Of a stretch of DNA of 64,000 bases, positions 18,681-29,035 are shown in pieces. The notes under the pieces are model-generated. The model had not been told where the DNA came from, searched no databases, and worked only from the letters and a program-made list of their open reading frames with translations. The DNA lies in contig NZ_JACA01000052.1 of the NCBI RefSeq assembly GCF_000520995.1, forward strand, positions 1-64,000. The letters run 5' to 3'. Each line of letters starts with the position of its first letter. The first letter of the stretch is position 1. Made by a program: the position numbers and the translations under genes. Origin of the DNA: Aquimarina macrocephali JAMB N27 (GTDB lineage: Bacteria; Bacteroidota; Bacteroidia; Flavobacteriales; Flavobacteriaceae).

Positions 18681-20891
18681 TTAAAATTGTTTCAAAAAAG
18701 TAATTTTACTAATGAACTGTTGATTGCTCTGTATGGGGTCTAGAGATGATTTTATTTGAGAATCGTTAAACACCAGGTAAATAAAAGATAAAGGCATGTA
18801 TTCCCAACTAAATCTGGCATTCCATCTTCCTTGCTTATTAAATGAATTATACTGATAAAAGGTAGATAATTGCATTCGGGGGGAGAGTGCAAGACGAAGG
18901 CTGGCAGAATATAAATCGGTTTCTAAACTTTCTTTTTGTAGACCTATCTTCCTAAGATTATTATGCTCATAATCTGCGGTTAAGGCAATATGTGGTAAAG
19001 GAGCATATCGCATACCAGCCGTAATTGTATTTCTATGGCCATTATAGAAACCTCCCCATTCGTATTTGAAAGAAGCAGATAATTTTCTTGATCTATCAGA
19101 GTTGTATCGTACAAACTGTCGAGTATAGAAATATCTTTTTTCTTCAATTGATATTCCTAAAGGATTAAAATCAAAATTTATATTTTGCCAGGAAGGTGTA
19201 ACAGAGTATTCTACAAAACTGTTATCTTTAAAAAAGATGTATACAGGAAAAAGATACAAGCTTGCCTGTTGAAACTTTTCAGGATTTTGAAAATCATGAT
19301 AATAACTGGCAAAAAAACCAGGGTCCCAACGACGAATCCAAGGAAGTTTTTTTGGCCTAACAATAAAATACCCACCTGGATTATGCTTTATCACATCATT
19401 CTGAAAAACAAAACCTGTTCCGGGATTATAATCTTTGCTAACAAAATCTGTAGACCACCCCCAGTACATCTTATTACTTCGATATCCTGAAAAAACACTT
19501 CCTGCTTGTCCCCATTTGCTCGCTTGATCATCATATGAGGACGAAGCAAGATAAGAAATCGTCCATTTGTTTTTTATTCGTATCAGACCATCAATCGTTG
19601 CAGTTGTATTATTATTCTCATCTGTATCTAATGCTTTGCTATTTTCATCTAAACGATGATTGATCATAACGCCCACGTTATTTTCTTTTCCATAATTCTG
19701 TAGATACCGAAATACTCCGAAATTAGCGTTGGGGGTATTATCCGTTTTTCTTTGATGAATATATAACCCGGCCAGAGTGCGCTTATCATTTCTATCTGTA
19801 AAACGTGTTCCAACATCGATTGGAGCGGGAATGGCATTAAATTTCCCTTCGAGCCCTATTTTTCTACTAAAAAAAGGACGAATTAAATTACTGGAAGCTC
19901 CAGCCCAGATTCCTGAATTTTCTAAAAAAAATTGCCTTCGCTCTGGGAAAAAAATATTAAACCGACCAAGATTATTAACAGCTCTATCTACATCTGCTTG
20001 AGCAAAATCGGTATTAACAGTTACATCCAAAACAGATCGTGAACTTATAGCCCATTTTGCATCACCTCCAAATTTTATTTTACCTTCAGAGTTTTTCTCT
20101 CCTTTGTTATTGGTAGTAGTATATTGATATAACGAATAAGGTTCTACGCGAAGATTAACACCCGAATTGGGAAGTTCTAATCCTTTTAATTGTGCGGCAT
20201 ATGTCATTCTGTAGGGAGAAAAAGATTGAGGAATAGCAGGGAAAACGGTTCGTTCATAGTCTCTTCTTGCTAATCTGCTAAACGTAATTCCCCAGGTAAT
20301 ATCTTCTTCTTTTTTTTGTGTATCATATCGAATAGAAGTAAAAGGTATCGCAAACTCTGCATAATACCCTATATCGGTTCTATGAGTACGTACAGACCAA
20401 AGTGCATTCCAGTCATTATCGGTACTATTATCATTAAAATTCTGTAAATCTCGTTGATTACCATACGGAGTTGTCTGAAAAGAAACACAGTATTGTTTGA
20501 GATTTTGAGGATCTAATTGTATGCTAAAAATATCATTTTCACCATCACTAAAATCTCTTCTTAAATCTTGTACACGAACTCCTTTTTTTCCTAATGAATC
20601 TTCACAAAACACTCCTACGTATAACTGTTTCTCATCAAATAAAACACGTACTTCGGTTTTATAAGTATAAGCTCCTCCCTGTCGGGGTTCCATTCTAAAA
20701 AAATCTTTAGTAACAGGAGCTTCCTGCCAATCAGACTCATTTAGTTTCCCATCGATTTTTATGGAACCCTTAACACGTTTTGCAAAAACTTCGGGAGGGT
20801 CACTAGGGGGTGGAAAATTTTGATTTGTATGTTGTGCAATACCGATCATATGTTGCATAATAATTACTATGACACAAAGTGAATTTCTCAT
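18681..20891 (-). CDS. DUF5916 outer-membrane protein with CBM9-like N-terminal domain
   Basis: A 736-aa protein with a signal peptide (about 1-19). Residues about 38-220 form a DOMON/CBM9-like domain (IKIDGKLNESDWQEA, LFDEKQLYVGVFCEDS). The rest (about 230-736) is a DUF5916 region rich in alternating beta-strands (NTDFAQADVDRAVNNLGRF, FPERRQFFLEN) that ends in a Phe, consistent with an outer-membrane beta-barrel. Its biochemical role is not established. Its start overlaps the stop of the upstream permease by ATGA, so it is translationally coupled to the ABC transporter. Confidence 0.85.
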   Translation of the reverse strand: MRNSLCVIVIIMQHMIGIAQHTNQNFPPPSDPPEVFAKRVKGSIKIDGKLNESDWQEAPVTKDFFRMEPRQGGAYTYKTEVRVLFDEKQLYVGVFCEDSLGKKGVRVQDLRRDFSDGENDIFSIQLDPQNLKQYCVSFQTTPYGNQRDLQNFNDNSTDNDWNALWSVRTHRTDIGYYAEFAIPFTSIRYDTQKKEEDITWGITFSRLARRDYERTVFPAIPQSFSPYRMTYAAQLKGLELPNSGVNLRVEPYSLYQYTTTNNKGEKNSEGKIKFGGDAKWAISSRSVLDVTVNTDFAQADVDRAVNNLGRFNIFFPERRQFFLENSGIWAGASSNLIRPFFSRKIGLEGKFNAIPAPIDVGTRFTDRNDKRTLAGLYIHQRKTDNTPNANFGVFRYLQNYGKENNVGVMINHRLDENSKALDTDENNNTTATIDGLIRIKNKWTISYLASSSYDDQASKWGQAGSVFSGYRSNKMYWGWSTDFVSKDYNPGTGFVFQNDVIKHNPGGYFIVRPKKLPWIRRWDPGFFASYYHDFQNPEKFQQASLYLFPVYIFFKDNSFVEYSVTPSWQNINFDFNPLGISIEEKRYFYTRQFVRYNSDRSRKLSASFKYEWGGFYNGHRNTITAGMRYAPLPHIALTADYEHNNLRKIGLQKESLETDLYSASLRLALSPRMQLSTFYQYNSFNKQGRWNARFSWEYMPLSFIYLVFNDSQIKSSLDPIQSNQQFISKITFLKQF

Positions 20892-22327
20892 ATTCTCTTT
20901 TTTTTCATTATTATAAAGCCTATCACAAAAAACAAAATCATTGCGATACTAACCTTTGCTATTCCTAATAAAATAAGAGTGCTCCATTTTACCTCATCTC
21001 TTTGTATGGTAAAAGATGGTAATCGAGAATAATCTTCAGGTTGTATAGGTTTATCCCAAAATAGTTTCTGGAAATAGAAATCTGAAATATTGCGATGAAA
21101 TAACTCAATAGAAGTATGAAACTGGTGAAAGGTATTAAGATCTGTTTTGGCAATGTGAATAAATACTCCTTGCATATTTACCGCGGGATTTATCCAATGT
21201 AAATCCGAGGTCCATTGATTTCTTTGATATATTTGATTGTTATAGTGATCTACATCCTCTTTGCTATGCATATCTTTTAGTGATGTTAATGCTGCATATG
21301 CTTTTGCCAGTGTATTATTATGCATCAGACTATCAGAATCCTTAAGATGTGGGTTATGTGCCAAAAATTCGGTGATGACTTCTTTTGCTTCATTTTCATC
21401 TTCCTCATTTTCCAGGCTTGTTCTACGGGTGATTTCTGCAAGTGATGTACTGTTTGTAGGGTATTTAGCAGTTATCCAAACATTGAGTACCGCAGGTATT
21501 ATGATAAGGAATAGTAGCCATACTCCAGCCGCACTTATAGCAGTAAAGGATGAATTCATTTTAAAACTTACGATACAAAACAATATCGCAAACCAGAATG
21601 CAGAATAGACAATGACTCCCAGTAACCAAAAAAGAGTTGCCAATCTATTTTCTGAAATCATAATATTACCCGAAGTAGTAAGTCCAATAAAAGAAATGAG
21701 TAGCGCTAATCCCGTGATGAGACAGAAATAAAAAACTAATCGTATTATAATGATTTTTCTAATACTTACTGTTTGAATATGTAATAAAGGTAATACTCCA
21801 CTTTCTTTTTCTCCTGAATATAAGTCATAAGAAAAGGCTATAATTAATAGCGGAAAGAGGTAAATTAGAACAAATGACAAATCAAAATTACCAACATATA
21901 GCTTTACGGGATTTGCTATCTCATTTTCAAAGAGCTGATAGTGTAAACTCATTCCTGTAAGACGATAATAAAATGGATGTAAATCACATTGTCCAATTGC
22001 TAAAGCAGCATAATCATGCGGATGTAAAATGGCATGGTATCCATGTCTATGCCATGCGTAAGCTGGATCGGATGCAATTGTTAGTTTCTTTTTTTGTGTT
22101 ACAGAAGCCAACTCTTCTTTAAAACTTGCCTGATATTGATGAAATTCTGTTTTTTCAATTTCTATAACATCTTTAATAGTTTCTCGCTGTACCTTAATCT
22201 CTGATTGCCCATAATAGATTGCATAAAGCCCTAATAAAAAAGTGCACCCCAGCATTACTATTTGGAAAATATTTCGAGTAAAAGAAACCCACTCAAAACG
22301 TAATAATGTTATGGTTACTCTATTCAT
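20888..22327 (-). CDS. ABC transporter permease, DUF3526 type (second permease)
   Basis: A 479-aa membrane protein: one N-terminal span (about 18-38), a large extracytoplasmic insert (about 39-145), a group of spans (about 150-300), a second hydrophilic region, and a last span (about 450-475). This is the pattern of ABC-2/NosY-like permeases with a DUF3526 region. Start and stop both overlap neighbouring genes by 4 bp (ATGA). It pairs with the 478-aa permease and the 232-aa ATPase; relatives are linked to TonB receptors for metal chelates, but the transported substrate is unknown. Confidence 0.85.
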   Translation of the reverse strand: MNRVTITLLRFEWVSFTRNIFQIVMLGCTFLLGLYAIYYGQSEIKVQRETIKDVIEIEKTEFHQYQASFKEELASVTQKKKLTIASDPAYAWHRHGYHAILHPHDYAALAIGQCDLHPFYYRLTGMSLHYQLFENEIANPVKLYVGNFDLSFVLIYLFPLLIIAFSYDLYSGEKESGVLPLLHIQTVSIRKIIIIRLVFYFCLITGLALLISFIGLTTSGNIMISENRLATLFWLLGVIVYSAFWFAILFCIVSFKMNSSFTAISAAGVWLLFLIIIPAVLNVWITAKYPTNSTSLAEITRRTSLENEEDENEAKEVITEFLAHNPHLKDSDSLMHNNTLAKAYAALTSLKDMHSKEDVDHYNNQIYQRNQWTSDLHWINPAVNMQGVFIHIAKTDLNTFHQFHTSIELFHRNISDFYFQKLFWDKPIQPEDYSRLPSFTIQRDEVKWSTLILLGIAKVSIAMILFFVIGFIIMKKKRI

Positions 22328-23760
22328 AATACTGGTTTGATTTTACGGGATGAATATCCTAGAAGGAAAAAAATGAGAATTGCCCAACAACATAATGACA
22401 GTAGTTCTATTCGATATAGTAGTAGTATCTTATACACTGGCATTGTTTTATAACGAAAACCGTTGACTGTTTTCCATAAATTTTTACTTGCTTTATATTC
22501 ATAAAACTCTCCATACCTGGAGTTTTGAGCCATATCATGATTCATTTTCCGGATTAATTCTCTGCGGTACTTTTCTGTTGTTTTCTGAAAATGAATAGAA
22601 GTATGGAGATCTGTGGCTGTAAGCCCCATAGATACATTACGTATAGACAAATATGGAGTGATAAAACTTGATAGACTGCTGATACGGTTTTGTTTATCGA
22701 AAATTTTTATTAATCTTTTCCAATGTATATCATATACCTTGTTTCCATAATCCTCTCCCACTTGCATACGTATTCCTTCAAAATTTAATGGTAATTTGTG
22801 AATTGAATCTACTTTATACTCCTGGAGATATTTCTTTTTTAATTGCTCCTCTCGAGTAGTTTTTGGAGTTTTACCGTCTAAACCATTTCTAATATCTTTT
22901 TGGATAGCTTCTCTATAAATTTTCATAGAGGGTAGAGGGTAGAGACTTTCTCCTAAATTAGCCGTTGTTTTTGGGATAATAATGGTAAAAAGAATCCAGC
23001 AGGTTAGTAAAGTAAGTAATGCATTTCTCCCCGTTGATGATTGAATAGAAACCCATACTGAAAAAGAAACAAAAATCAGCAAGTACAATGCATATATAAG
23101 TATCAAAAACAGTACACGTAGCCAGGGATCGGGAATACTGTCCGAAGTTGTTATTCCCGTAGATAGAATAATCGCTAAGGCAAAAAATGGGAATACTATA
23201 GCAAAAAGAATACTTAAATATGCTAGTATTTTCCCCCAAATAATTGGAGTGTAAGAAACTCCCTGACTTACCAATAACTTAAGAGTTCCGTTTTCTCTTT
23301 CTTCTGTAAATGCAGGAAATGCCAAAAATATAATGAGCAAAGGAATTAGTACTTGTAATACCAATGAAGCACTAAGTTCTCCAAACCGAATCATACTGCT
23401 GTGATCTTGTGCCGGACGAAACATAAACTCATGCTGATAATGCGCCTCCAGATATACCGAAGTCCCTGTAAAAGTATCCAGCCCAAAATCAAATAGGCTT
23501 AAAATGGTTTTTGGTTTAAATACAAAAGTCCCATAGTGTGCGGCTATGTGCGGATGTTTGTCCCCTTGTTCTAACCATTCTTTTCTGCTTTTTTCTTGTG
23601 CATTTTCTACTACGGTTTGTTGTTGTGTGTATGCTATATATCCTGCATATAAGGCTACACTAAGCAATCCCATGATGACAATTGCCAGAGCTGCGATCAA
23701 TTTCTGCCGTAATGCAATTTGTATTTCTTTTTTAGCAATCAGGAATACTGGATTCTTCAT
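22324..23760 (-). CDS. ABC transporter permease, DUF3526 type (first permease)
   Basis: A 478-aa permease with the same layout as the next gene: a first span at about 20-40, a long extracytoplasmic insert, a cluster of spans at about 150-280 including the ABC-2 stretch PAFTEERENGTLKLLVSQG, and a C-terminal span. It starts 1 bp after the ATPase gene ends and overlaps the following permease by ATGA. The two permeases are probably a heterodimer served by the 232-aa ATPase. Confidence 0.86.
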   Translation of the reverse strand: MKNPVFLIAKKEIQIALRQKLIAALAIVIMGLLSVALYAGYIAYTQQQTVVENAQEKSRKEWLEQGDKHPHIAAHYGTFVFKPKTILSLFDFGLDTFTGTSVYLEAHYQHEFMFRPAQDHSSMIRFGELSASLVLQVLIPLLIIFLAFPAFTEERENGTLKLLVSQGVSYTPIIWGKILAYLSILFAIVFPFFALAIILSTGITTSDSIPDPWLRVLFLILIYALYLLIFVSFSVWVSIQSSTGRNALLTLLTCWILFTIIIPKTTANLGESLYPLPSMKIYREAIQKDIRNGLDGKTPKTTREEQLKKKYLQEYKVDSIHKLPLNFEGIRMQVGEDYGNKVYDIHWKRLIKIFDKQNRISSLSSFITPYLSIRNVSMGLTATDLHTSIHFQKTTEKYRRELIRKMNHDMAQNSRYGEFYEYKASKNLWKTVNGFRYKTMPVYKILLLYRIELLSLCCWAILIFFLLGYSSRKIKPVL

Positions 23761-23761
23761 T

Positions 23762-24460
23762 TTAATTGTGCATATGTTTTAAGTACAATTTTTCAAGATC
23801 CTGGAAACTAACATCTTTAGATTCAAATTTTTCTAATAACATACCTTCTTTCATAATGCCAATATGTGTACCAGTGTCTTTTGCTCTAAAAAGGTCATGT
23901 GTTGCCATTAATGTAGTAACTCCTTTTTCTTTCATGTTCAATAGCAATTCAGAAAACTCGTTACTGGCTTTGGGATCAAGTCCAGACGTAGGTTCATCCA
24001 GCAATAATACTTTTGCTCCTCGTGCTCTTGCCAAAGCAATACCTACCTTTTGACGCATTCCTTTCGAATAACTACTTACCCTTTTGTGTATAAAATCTAT
24101 TTGTAAACCTGATTGTTCTAATAGTTCTTCCAGCTCACCTTTGCTTTGATTTCCTCCTCCTAATCCACAAAAAAAGCGCAAATTCTCTAGCCCGCTAAGG
24201 TTTTTGTATAGCATTAGGTTTTCAGGAATATAGGATAGTAGTTGTTTGGTTTCCTTATGCTTGGAGACATCCATATTATTGATCATTGCTTTGCCATGAG
24301 TGGCATCTATAAAATTTAAAAATAAATTAATGGTAGTAGATTTTCCTGCTCCATTTGCTCCCAACAGGCAAAAAATTTCACCTTCTTTTATGATAAGATT
24401 TAAAGATTTTAGAGCGATGAAATCTCCAAATTTTTTTGTTAAATCAATTGCTTCAAGCAT
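23762..24460 (-). CDS. ABC transporter ATP-binding protein
   Basis: A 232-aa ATPase with Walker A GANGAGKST (about 34-42), signature SYSKGMRQKVGIA (signature Gly present), Walker B LLLDEPTSGLD and the switch His in MATHD. It is complete and should be active. Gene order ATPase-permease-permease resembles the NosFY/ABC-2 group. It starts 7 bp downstream of the DUF4374 lipoprotein gene, in one operon with the TonB receptor. Confidence 0.92.
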   Translation of the reverse strand: MLEAIDLTKKFGDFIALKSLNLIIKEGEIFCLLGANGAGKSTTINLFLNFIDATHGKAMINNMDVSKHKETKQLLSYIPENLMLYKNLSGLENLRFFCGLGGGNQSKGELEELLEQSGLQIDFIHKRVSSYSKGMRQKVGIALARARGAKVLLLDEPTSGLDPKASNEFSELLLNMKEKGVTTLMATHDLFRAKDTGTHIGIMKEGMLLEKFESKDVSFQDLEKLYLKHMHN

Positions 24461-24467
24461 TTTTATA

Positions 24468-25652
24468 TTATTTTAATGAGATCAATCCCGTTATATAGCC
24501 ACTATTACTTTTCATTTTTCTCGAAACGGTACCAGAGCTAATTTCAAAACTGTATAAAGCATCTTCTTCTGTACCCGCAATGGCAAAAAGAACTTCTTCT
24601 TCGGAAACTTGTTTCATAAATGATGTACGAGATGCTGCAAAAGTATTAGGCAAAGAGGCTTCTAAATCTCCTAAATCGGTAGTGTTGGAAAGATTAATTT
24701 TACGATACCTAAAAGCTGGATTGGCTCCGTCTGTACCGAAAAAATTGTCATCATTTTCAGAAATAGTAGTACATGCCACTCCGTTACCAAAATGATATAA
24801 CCCAAAACATGTTTTACCAGTGGCAGCTTTCAGATCAAAAAAGTAATCTTTATCAAATTCTGTTTCTCCTGCTTTGATTCTAAGAACACCGCTTGGTTTA
24901 TCACTAAACAACCCTGAAGCTTGGATGTAAATATCTCCTTGAGCGTCTGCTGTCATAATTTCAGAAGTAAGCGTATTGAAAAGTGTGGCTGTACGATCAT
25001 CTGTTATAATTTTGCTTAAGGAGTTTGTGTTTAAATCTACTACGGCAATCTTGGCAATACCTGATCCTCCAAAATCATTAAGAGTGATAAATAGATAGGT
25101 GTCTCTTATAATCATATCAGAGTAAAAAAGACCATCGCCAGCATCTTTTAGATTTATTTCTCCCGTAATTCTCATAGTAGTTGGGTTAAATTGAATAACC
25201 TTGGATATTCCGCCTCCAACTGTTGCATAGCCAGTAGTTTCATTAAGAATCTCGAGAGAAGAAAAAGAATTAGATCCTGGAATTATTATTTCTTGATCTA
25301 AAATAGCTTTCCCCGTTTTATCAAACACAAATTTTTTCATAGTTGCTGGAGCACCAAAACCTGCCGTAAACATTGATTTTCCATCAGAGTATATAGAAGA
25401 GAATTGGCCTACTTCTGTACTACTGCTATTGTCTATAGAAGAGTTATTTAGGTTTGTAAGACCTTGTATGAATGTGGTCTTTACATCTCCTGCACCTGAT
25501 ACTATAGCCAATCCATGATTTATTTTTACTGTCGTCTCTTCTGGAGGAATAGAATTATCGTCGCTTTTACATCCTGATAGTATAATTATTGTTGTAAAAA
25601 TAAATCCTGTAAAAAGTATGTGTGCTGCTTTTTTTAATGTGTTCGTTTTCAT
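24468..25652 (-). CDS. DUF4374 surface lipoprotein, partner of the TonB receptor (XusB-like)
   Basis: A 394-aa lipoprotein. The lipobox ends ILSGC (Cys28) and is followed by KSDD, a likely surface-export signal. The rest is a beta-propeller-like repeat protein (SMFTAGFGAPATMKKF, YATVGGGISKVIQF). I place it in DUF4374, whose members sit next to TonB-dependent receptors; to my recollection the Bacteroides siderophore-capture protein XusB is of this type. It starts 16 bp after the receptor gene ends, so it is probably a substrate-capturing lid for that receptor. The ligand is unknown; the neighbourhood suggests a metal chelate. Confidence 0.8.
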   Translation of the reverse strand: MKTNTLKKAAHILFTGFIFTTIIILSGCKSDDNSIPPEETTVKINHGLAIVSGAGDVKTTFIQGLTNLNNSSIDNSSSTEVGQFSSIYSDGKSMFTAGFGAPATMKKFVFDKTGKAILDQEIIIPGSNSFSSLEILNETTGYATVGGGISKVIQFNPTTMRITGEINLKDAGDGLFYSDMIIRDTYLFITLNDFGGSGIAKIAVVDLNTNSLSKIITDDRTATLFNTLTSEIMTADAQGDIYIQASGLFSDKPSGVLRIKAGETEFDKDYFFDLKAATGKTCFGLYHFGNGVACTTISENDDNFFGTDGANPAFRYRKINLSNTTDLGDLEASLPNTFAASRTSFMKQVSEEEVLFAIAGTEEDALYSFEISSGTVSRKMKSNSGYITGLISLK

Positions 25653-25668
25653 TACTCTAGTTTTTGTA

Positions 25669-28044
25669 TTATGATTTAAATAGTGAGGTTTTTACTTTAA
25701 GATGCCATGATCTTCCTGGTTTTTGAACTCCAAAATTATCATAGGCTTGTTGATCAAATATGTTGTGAGTTTCGAGAGTTACAGTATATTGCTTATGCCT
25801 TCCTGTATATGCAATTCCTATATTATGAAGCCATTGAGTTGGGATGACCAGTTTGTCTTCTTTTCGTCCATCGACCTCCCAGTATCGAAAAAATTCTTCT
25901 ACATATCGGGTGGACCACCAGAATTGTAAGCGGTCATTATTCTTAATAAAACTGTTTTTAGTGATTTGAATTTCTCCGTTTCCGAATAGATATGGTTTGT
26001 TAGGTAGGCGAGCTCCAAAATAGCGATCATTAGATACTCCCGAATTTTCTTTTTTGGATCGGTTTCTCAAATCCTGATAAGTACCATTTAGTGTAATGTT
26101 TATCCAGGATAATGGTTGTATACTAACTTCACCTTCGATTCCTAGAATTCTCGTTTTTAGTAAATTTTGGTAAGTACTCAAAACGGGAGGAGGAACCGCT
26201 TGAAGTATAATAATATTTTCTATTTCCCTAAAAAAGCCATTGGCTTCTATGCTCCATGTTTCTTTTTTAAGACTCCCACCAAGATTAATATTATGACTTC
26301 TTTCGGGTTTTAAATTGGGATTGGCTGCTACAGCAATACTAAAATCTCCTAAAGTTTCAATTCTGTCGGGTAATCTTGTGGCATATTCATATGATAATTT
26401 ACTTAATACGTTGTGACCAAATTTCCAGGAAAAAGATTGGCTTGCTCCAAATTCTGTCTTTTGCTGTTCTATCTCATCGACTTCATTATTGTTAATTTCA
26501 AAACCTTTTGCGGTATAGTGATATAATTTTATAGCGCTATGGCTTGTTATTTTTTTATCGAGAAAGTTTTTTTCTACACCTATACCGCTAGTAGCTTTAT
26601 AGATATGTACAGAGTTTTTATAGTAGTCTTGCCCATAAAATGCGGCTGCAACCGGATCTTCTCCTGATCTTTTAAAGAAAGAAGTCACACCGTTAAAGAG
26701 AAATCGGGTGGTAGTATTAGCGTTATAGTTAAGGTTAATTCTTCCTGAAATATTATCTCCGTTAAGTTTTAATTTATTTTGAGAAGGTGTAATCTCACCT
26801 CCAGATGTTCTCTGGCCAATAACTTCTCCTCTCCAATTATAGATATTAAGTGTTGTGTCGTTAAAATCGGTAATGATTCTATTATATCCCATGTATAAAT
26901 TGGCATCAAGGTTCCTTAAGAGGTCTTTTTTTTCATATTGTAATGCAGTATTATGTGCAGATACTTTGTTAAGTGCTTCCCCATACGGTTGCCTCATTTC
27001 GAAATTATGTTGAATCTCATCATATAGATTTGCATAAGAAAAATTAAGAGTTATTTGATCCGCCCAAGGTTTATCTATTAACCCTATATCTCCCTTAATC
27101 ATATAACTTCTAAAGGCATCATGAAACTTCTTTGCAGAAATTGATTCTGGATTACCTTGTTCATTAATAAGGTTTACATCATGTAATGTGTAATTATTGT
27201 CTGAATAGGTGTAAAAGCCTGTCAATCCAGCTGTTAGCCCAGAGGGCATTACTTTTCTTGCATTTACTGTAGTCTTATATGTATTAAATGAGCTGTATGC
27301 TGCTGATACTTCAAGAAAATCAAACTTTTCTTTTCTTGTCACTATGTTAATAGCACCTCCTAGTGCATCTGCTCCCATACTCACAGGAACGGCTCCTTTA
27401 TATACTTCCATTCGTTTAATAAGATTAACAGGAAGCATAGCCAGAGAGGGACCTATTCCTAACTCTTCTACGGGTAGTAAAAAATCCATGGGAACCCCAT
27501 TTACAAATAGTTTTATTTGCCTGCCACTTAATCCTTGAATAGAGATTTCTGTAGCATTTCCAACTCCTCCGCTTTGTCTTATTTGTACTCCAGAGACTGT
27601 GCTTAAAAGATCAGATGTAGTGACAGATCTGTTATTAATTTTTTTAGCTTCTATTAGAGACACAGCAGTTGTACTATTTCTAATTTTTGTTGCTTCAGAT
27701 GTACTCAATACTGTTACTTCACTTAATTCATCAAGTTGTTTAGCAAGGCGAATTGTTATTTTTATTTCGGGTTGATTTTTAAGTAGTGTTATCGTTTTTT
27801 GCTGTGTTTGATATCCTATATGTGAAATTACAATTTGATGGTCTGAGAATGTTAAGTGCTCTATTCTAAAAACCCCAGAATTATCGGTTACCGTACTTTT
27901 GTTTGTTTCAGAAATATATATATGGGCACCAGATAAAGGGGCTCCTTTTTCGTTGGTTACGGTACCAGAAATTACTCCTTCTTGACTTAAAGAAACTTGC
28001 GGGATTAATAAAAAAACAAATATAAAATATGAGATATATTGCAT
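25669..28044 (-). CDS. TonB-dependent outer-membrane receptor (metal-chelate type)
   Basis: I start it at the ATG at 28044 (791 aa), which gives a clean signal peptide ending near VSLSQ; a longer frame begins with TTG at 28095. A carboxypeptidase-regulatory-like beta-domain (about 22-105, VISGTVTNEKGAPLSGAHIY) precedes the plug (about 115-235, STVSGVQIRQSGG, LFVNGVP, VEVYKG-like MEVYKGAVP) and a long barrel ending KTSLFKS. It lacks a SusD partner, which argues for siderophore-like or other small chelate uptake rather than glycans. It lies between the 305-aa protein gene (72 bp upstream) and the DUF4374 lipoprotein gene (16 bp downstream). Confidence 0.92.
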   Translation of the reverse strand: MQYISYFIFVFLLIPQVSLSQEGVISGTVTNEKGAPLSGAHIYISETNKSTVTDNSGVFRIEHLTFSDHQIVISHIGYQTQQKTITLLKNQPEIKITIRLAKQLDELSEVTVLSTSEATKIRNSTTAVSLIEAKKINNRSVTTSDLLSTVSGVQIRQSGGVGNATEISIQGLSGRQIKLFVNGVPMDFLLPVEELGIGPSLAMLPVNLIKRMEVYKGAVPVSMGADALGGAINIVTRKEKFDFLEVSAAYSSFNTYKTTVNARKVMPSGLTAGLTGFYTYSDNNYTLHDVNLINEQGNPESISAKKFHDAFRSYMIKGDIGLIDKPWADQITLNFSYANLYDEIQHNFEMRQPYGEALNKVSAHNTALQYEKKDLLRNLDANLYMGYNRIITDFNDTTLNIYNWRGEVIGQRTSGGEITPSQNKLKLNGDNISGRINLNYNANTTTRFLFNGVTSFFKRSGEDPVAAAFYGQDYYKNSVHIYKATSGIGVEKNFLDKKITSHSAIKLYHYTAKGFEINNNEVDEIEQQKTEFGASQSFSWKFGHNVLSKLSYEYATRLPDRIETLGDFSIAVAANPNLKPERSHNINLGGSLKKETWSIEANGFFREIENIIILQAVPPPVLSTYQNLLKTRILGIEGEVSIQPLSWINITLNGTYQDLRNRSKKENSGVSNDRYFGARLPNKPYLFGNGEIQITKNSFIKNNDRLQFWWSTRYVEEFFRYWEVDGRKEDKLVIPTQWLHNIGIAYTGRHKQYTVTLETHNIFDQQAYDNFGVQKPGRSWHLKVKTSLFKS

Positions 28045-28115
28045 ATATAAGGAGTAAACTATTTTTTGTATTTGATTATATTTTCGATTTTTCAATAAGG
28101 ATAGAGCGTGATTTG

Positions 28116-29033
28116 CTATAAATTGATTTCCTGAATCAACTCTTCTGAACTCATTTCTTTAAAAATTGCTTTTTCTATCTCTGACATTTCATCTTTATGA
28201 AATAAACCATTTGATTTTTCCCACAGTTGTTTTGTTTCAGTAGTTAATTGATAGGCTTCATCTTTATCTTTCTTTAGCAAATAGGTTTTTTCATCTTTTT
28301 TATGAATTTCGAGTACCTGCTGATTTCTTAATAAATAGGATGATGAGGTAGTTAGAGGGAGTACTTCTCTTTCTTCATTGTATAATAAGAATTCTTTATT
28401 TGAAGAAAGTTTTATTGTTGTTTTCTGAAGAGGCTCAATTTCAAAAACACGTACTTTAGTTTTTAATTCTCCTTGCTTGTTTTGGTAACATTCAACGATT
28501 TTTATAGGAGTTTTCTCTGGTGAATGATTTATAACTACAGCGTTCTTTTTTTCTCCTTCTACAATATTGTTCAGTGTTATTCTTTCAACAAAAAAGAAAT
28601 CATCAACTGCCGTTTTAGAATACTTTATTTCTCCAGAACTGTGTACTTCTGAAATAAGTGTGTATTTGCCTAAAGGTGCATTTTTAGGAATGGTATATGT
28701 AAAATAATAGTGTCTTCCGGATTGAATATTCTTGAGTATTTGTATTAATTGTTCTCTTTTACAAGCTCCACTCAAATAATCTGCTAATAACAGTAATGGA
28801 ACATTTTTATTTAAGTATTTAAGTGATTGTTCTTTCTCTTGTGTTACATCGTTTATGGGGTTTGGTAATCCCAAAACATGTTCTTCAAAAAGCATAGTAA
28901 CATTTCCGTTAGGGTCTTTGACACCTATTCTAACCCAAGGAAACACATGTACATTTTTTAAGGCAGAGATATTAAAGTTCCAGTGAATAGTAACAGTCTT
29001 ACCAGGGATAGCTCTTTTTGGAAAAATACTCAT
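28116..29033 (-). CDS. Unrecognised 305-aa protein with possible PqqD-like (RiPP recognition) tail
   Basis: I do not recognise a named family. No signal peptide is present, so it should be cytoplasmic. The N-terminal part (about 1-160) looks like an Ig-like beta-sandwich (PGKTVTIHWNFN, PKNAPLGKYTLISEVHSSG). The C-terminal 70 residues (KTYLLKKDKDEAYQLTTETK then QLW) resemble the PqqD pattern of a Tyr-Leu strand followed by a helix with an invariant Trp, which is how RiPP recognition elements bind leader peptides. That match is by eye and tentative. The gene starts 2 bp after the 159-aa gene and, with it, separates the peptide gene from the TonB receptor. A role in maturing the 36-aa peptide is inference. 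Confidence 0.7.
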   Translation of the reverse strand: MSIFPKRAIPGKTVTIHWNFNISALKNVHVFPWVRIGVKDPNGNVTMLFEEHVLGLPNPINDVTQEKEQSLKYLNKNVPLLLLADYLSGACKREQLIQILKNIQSGRHYYFTYTIPKNAPLGKYTLISEVHSSGEIKYSKTAVDDFFFVERITLNNIVEGEKKNAVVINHSPEKTPIKIVECYQNKQGELKTKVRVFEIEPLQKTTIKLSSNKEFLLYNEEREVLPLTTSSSYLLRNQQVLEIHKKDEKTYLLKKDKDEAYQLTTETKQLWEKSNGLFHKDEMSEIEKAIFKEMSSEELIQEINL

Positions 29034-29035
29034 GG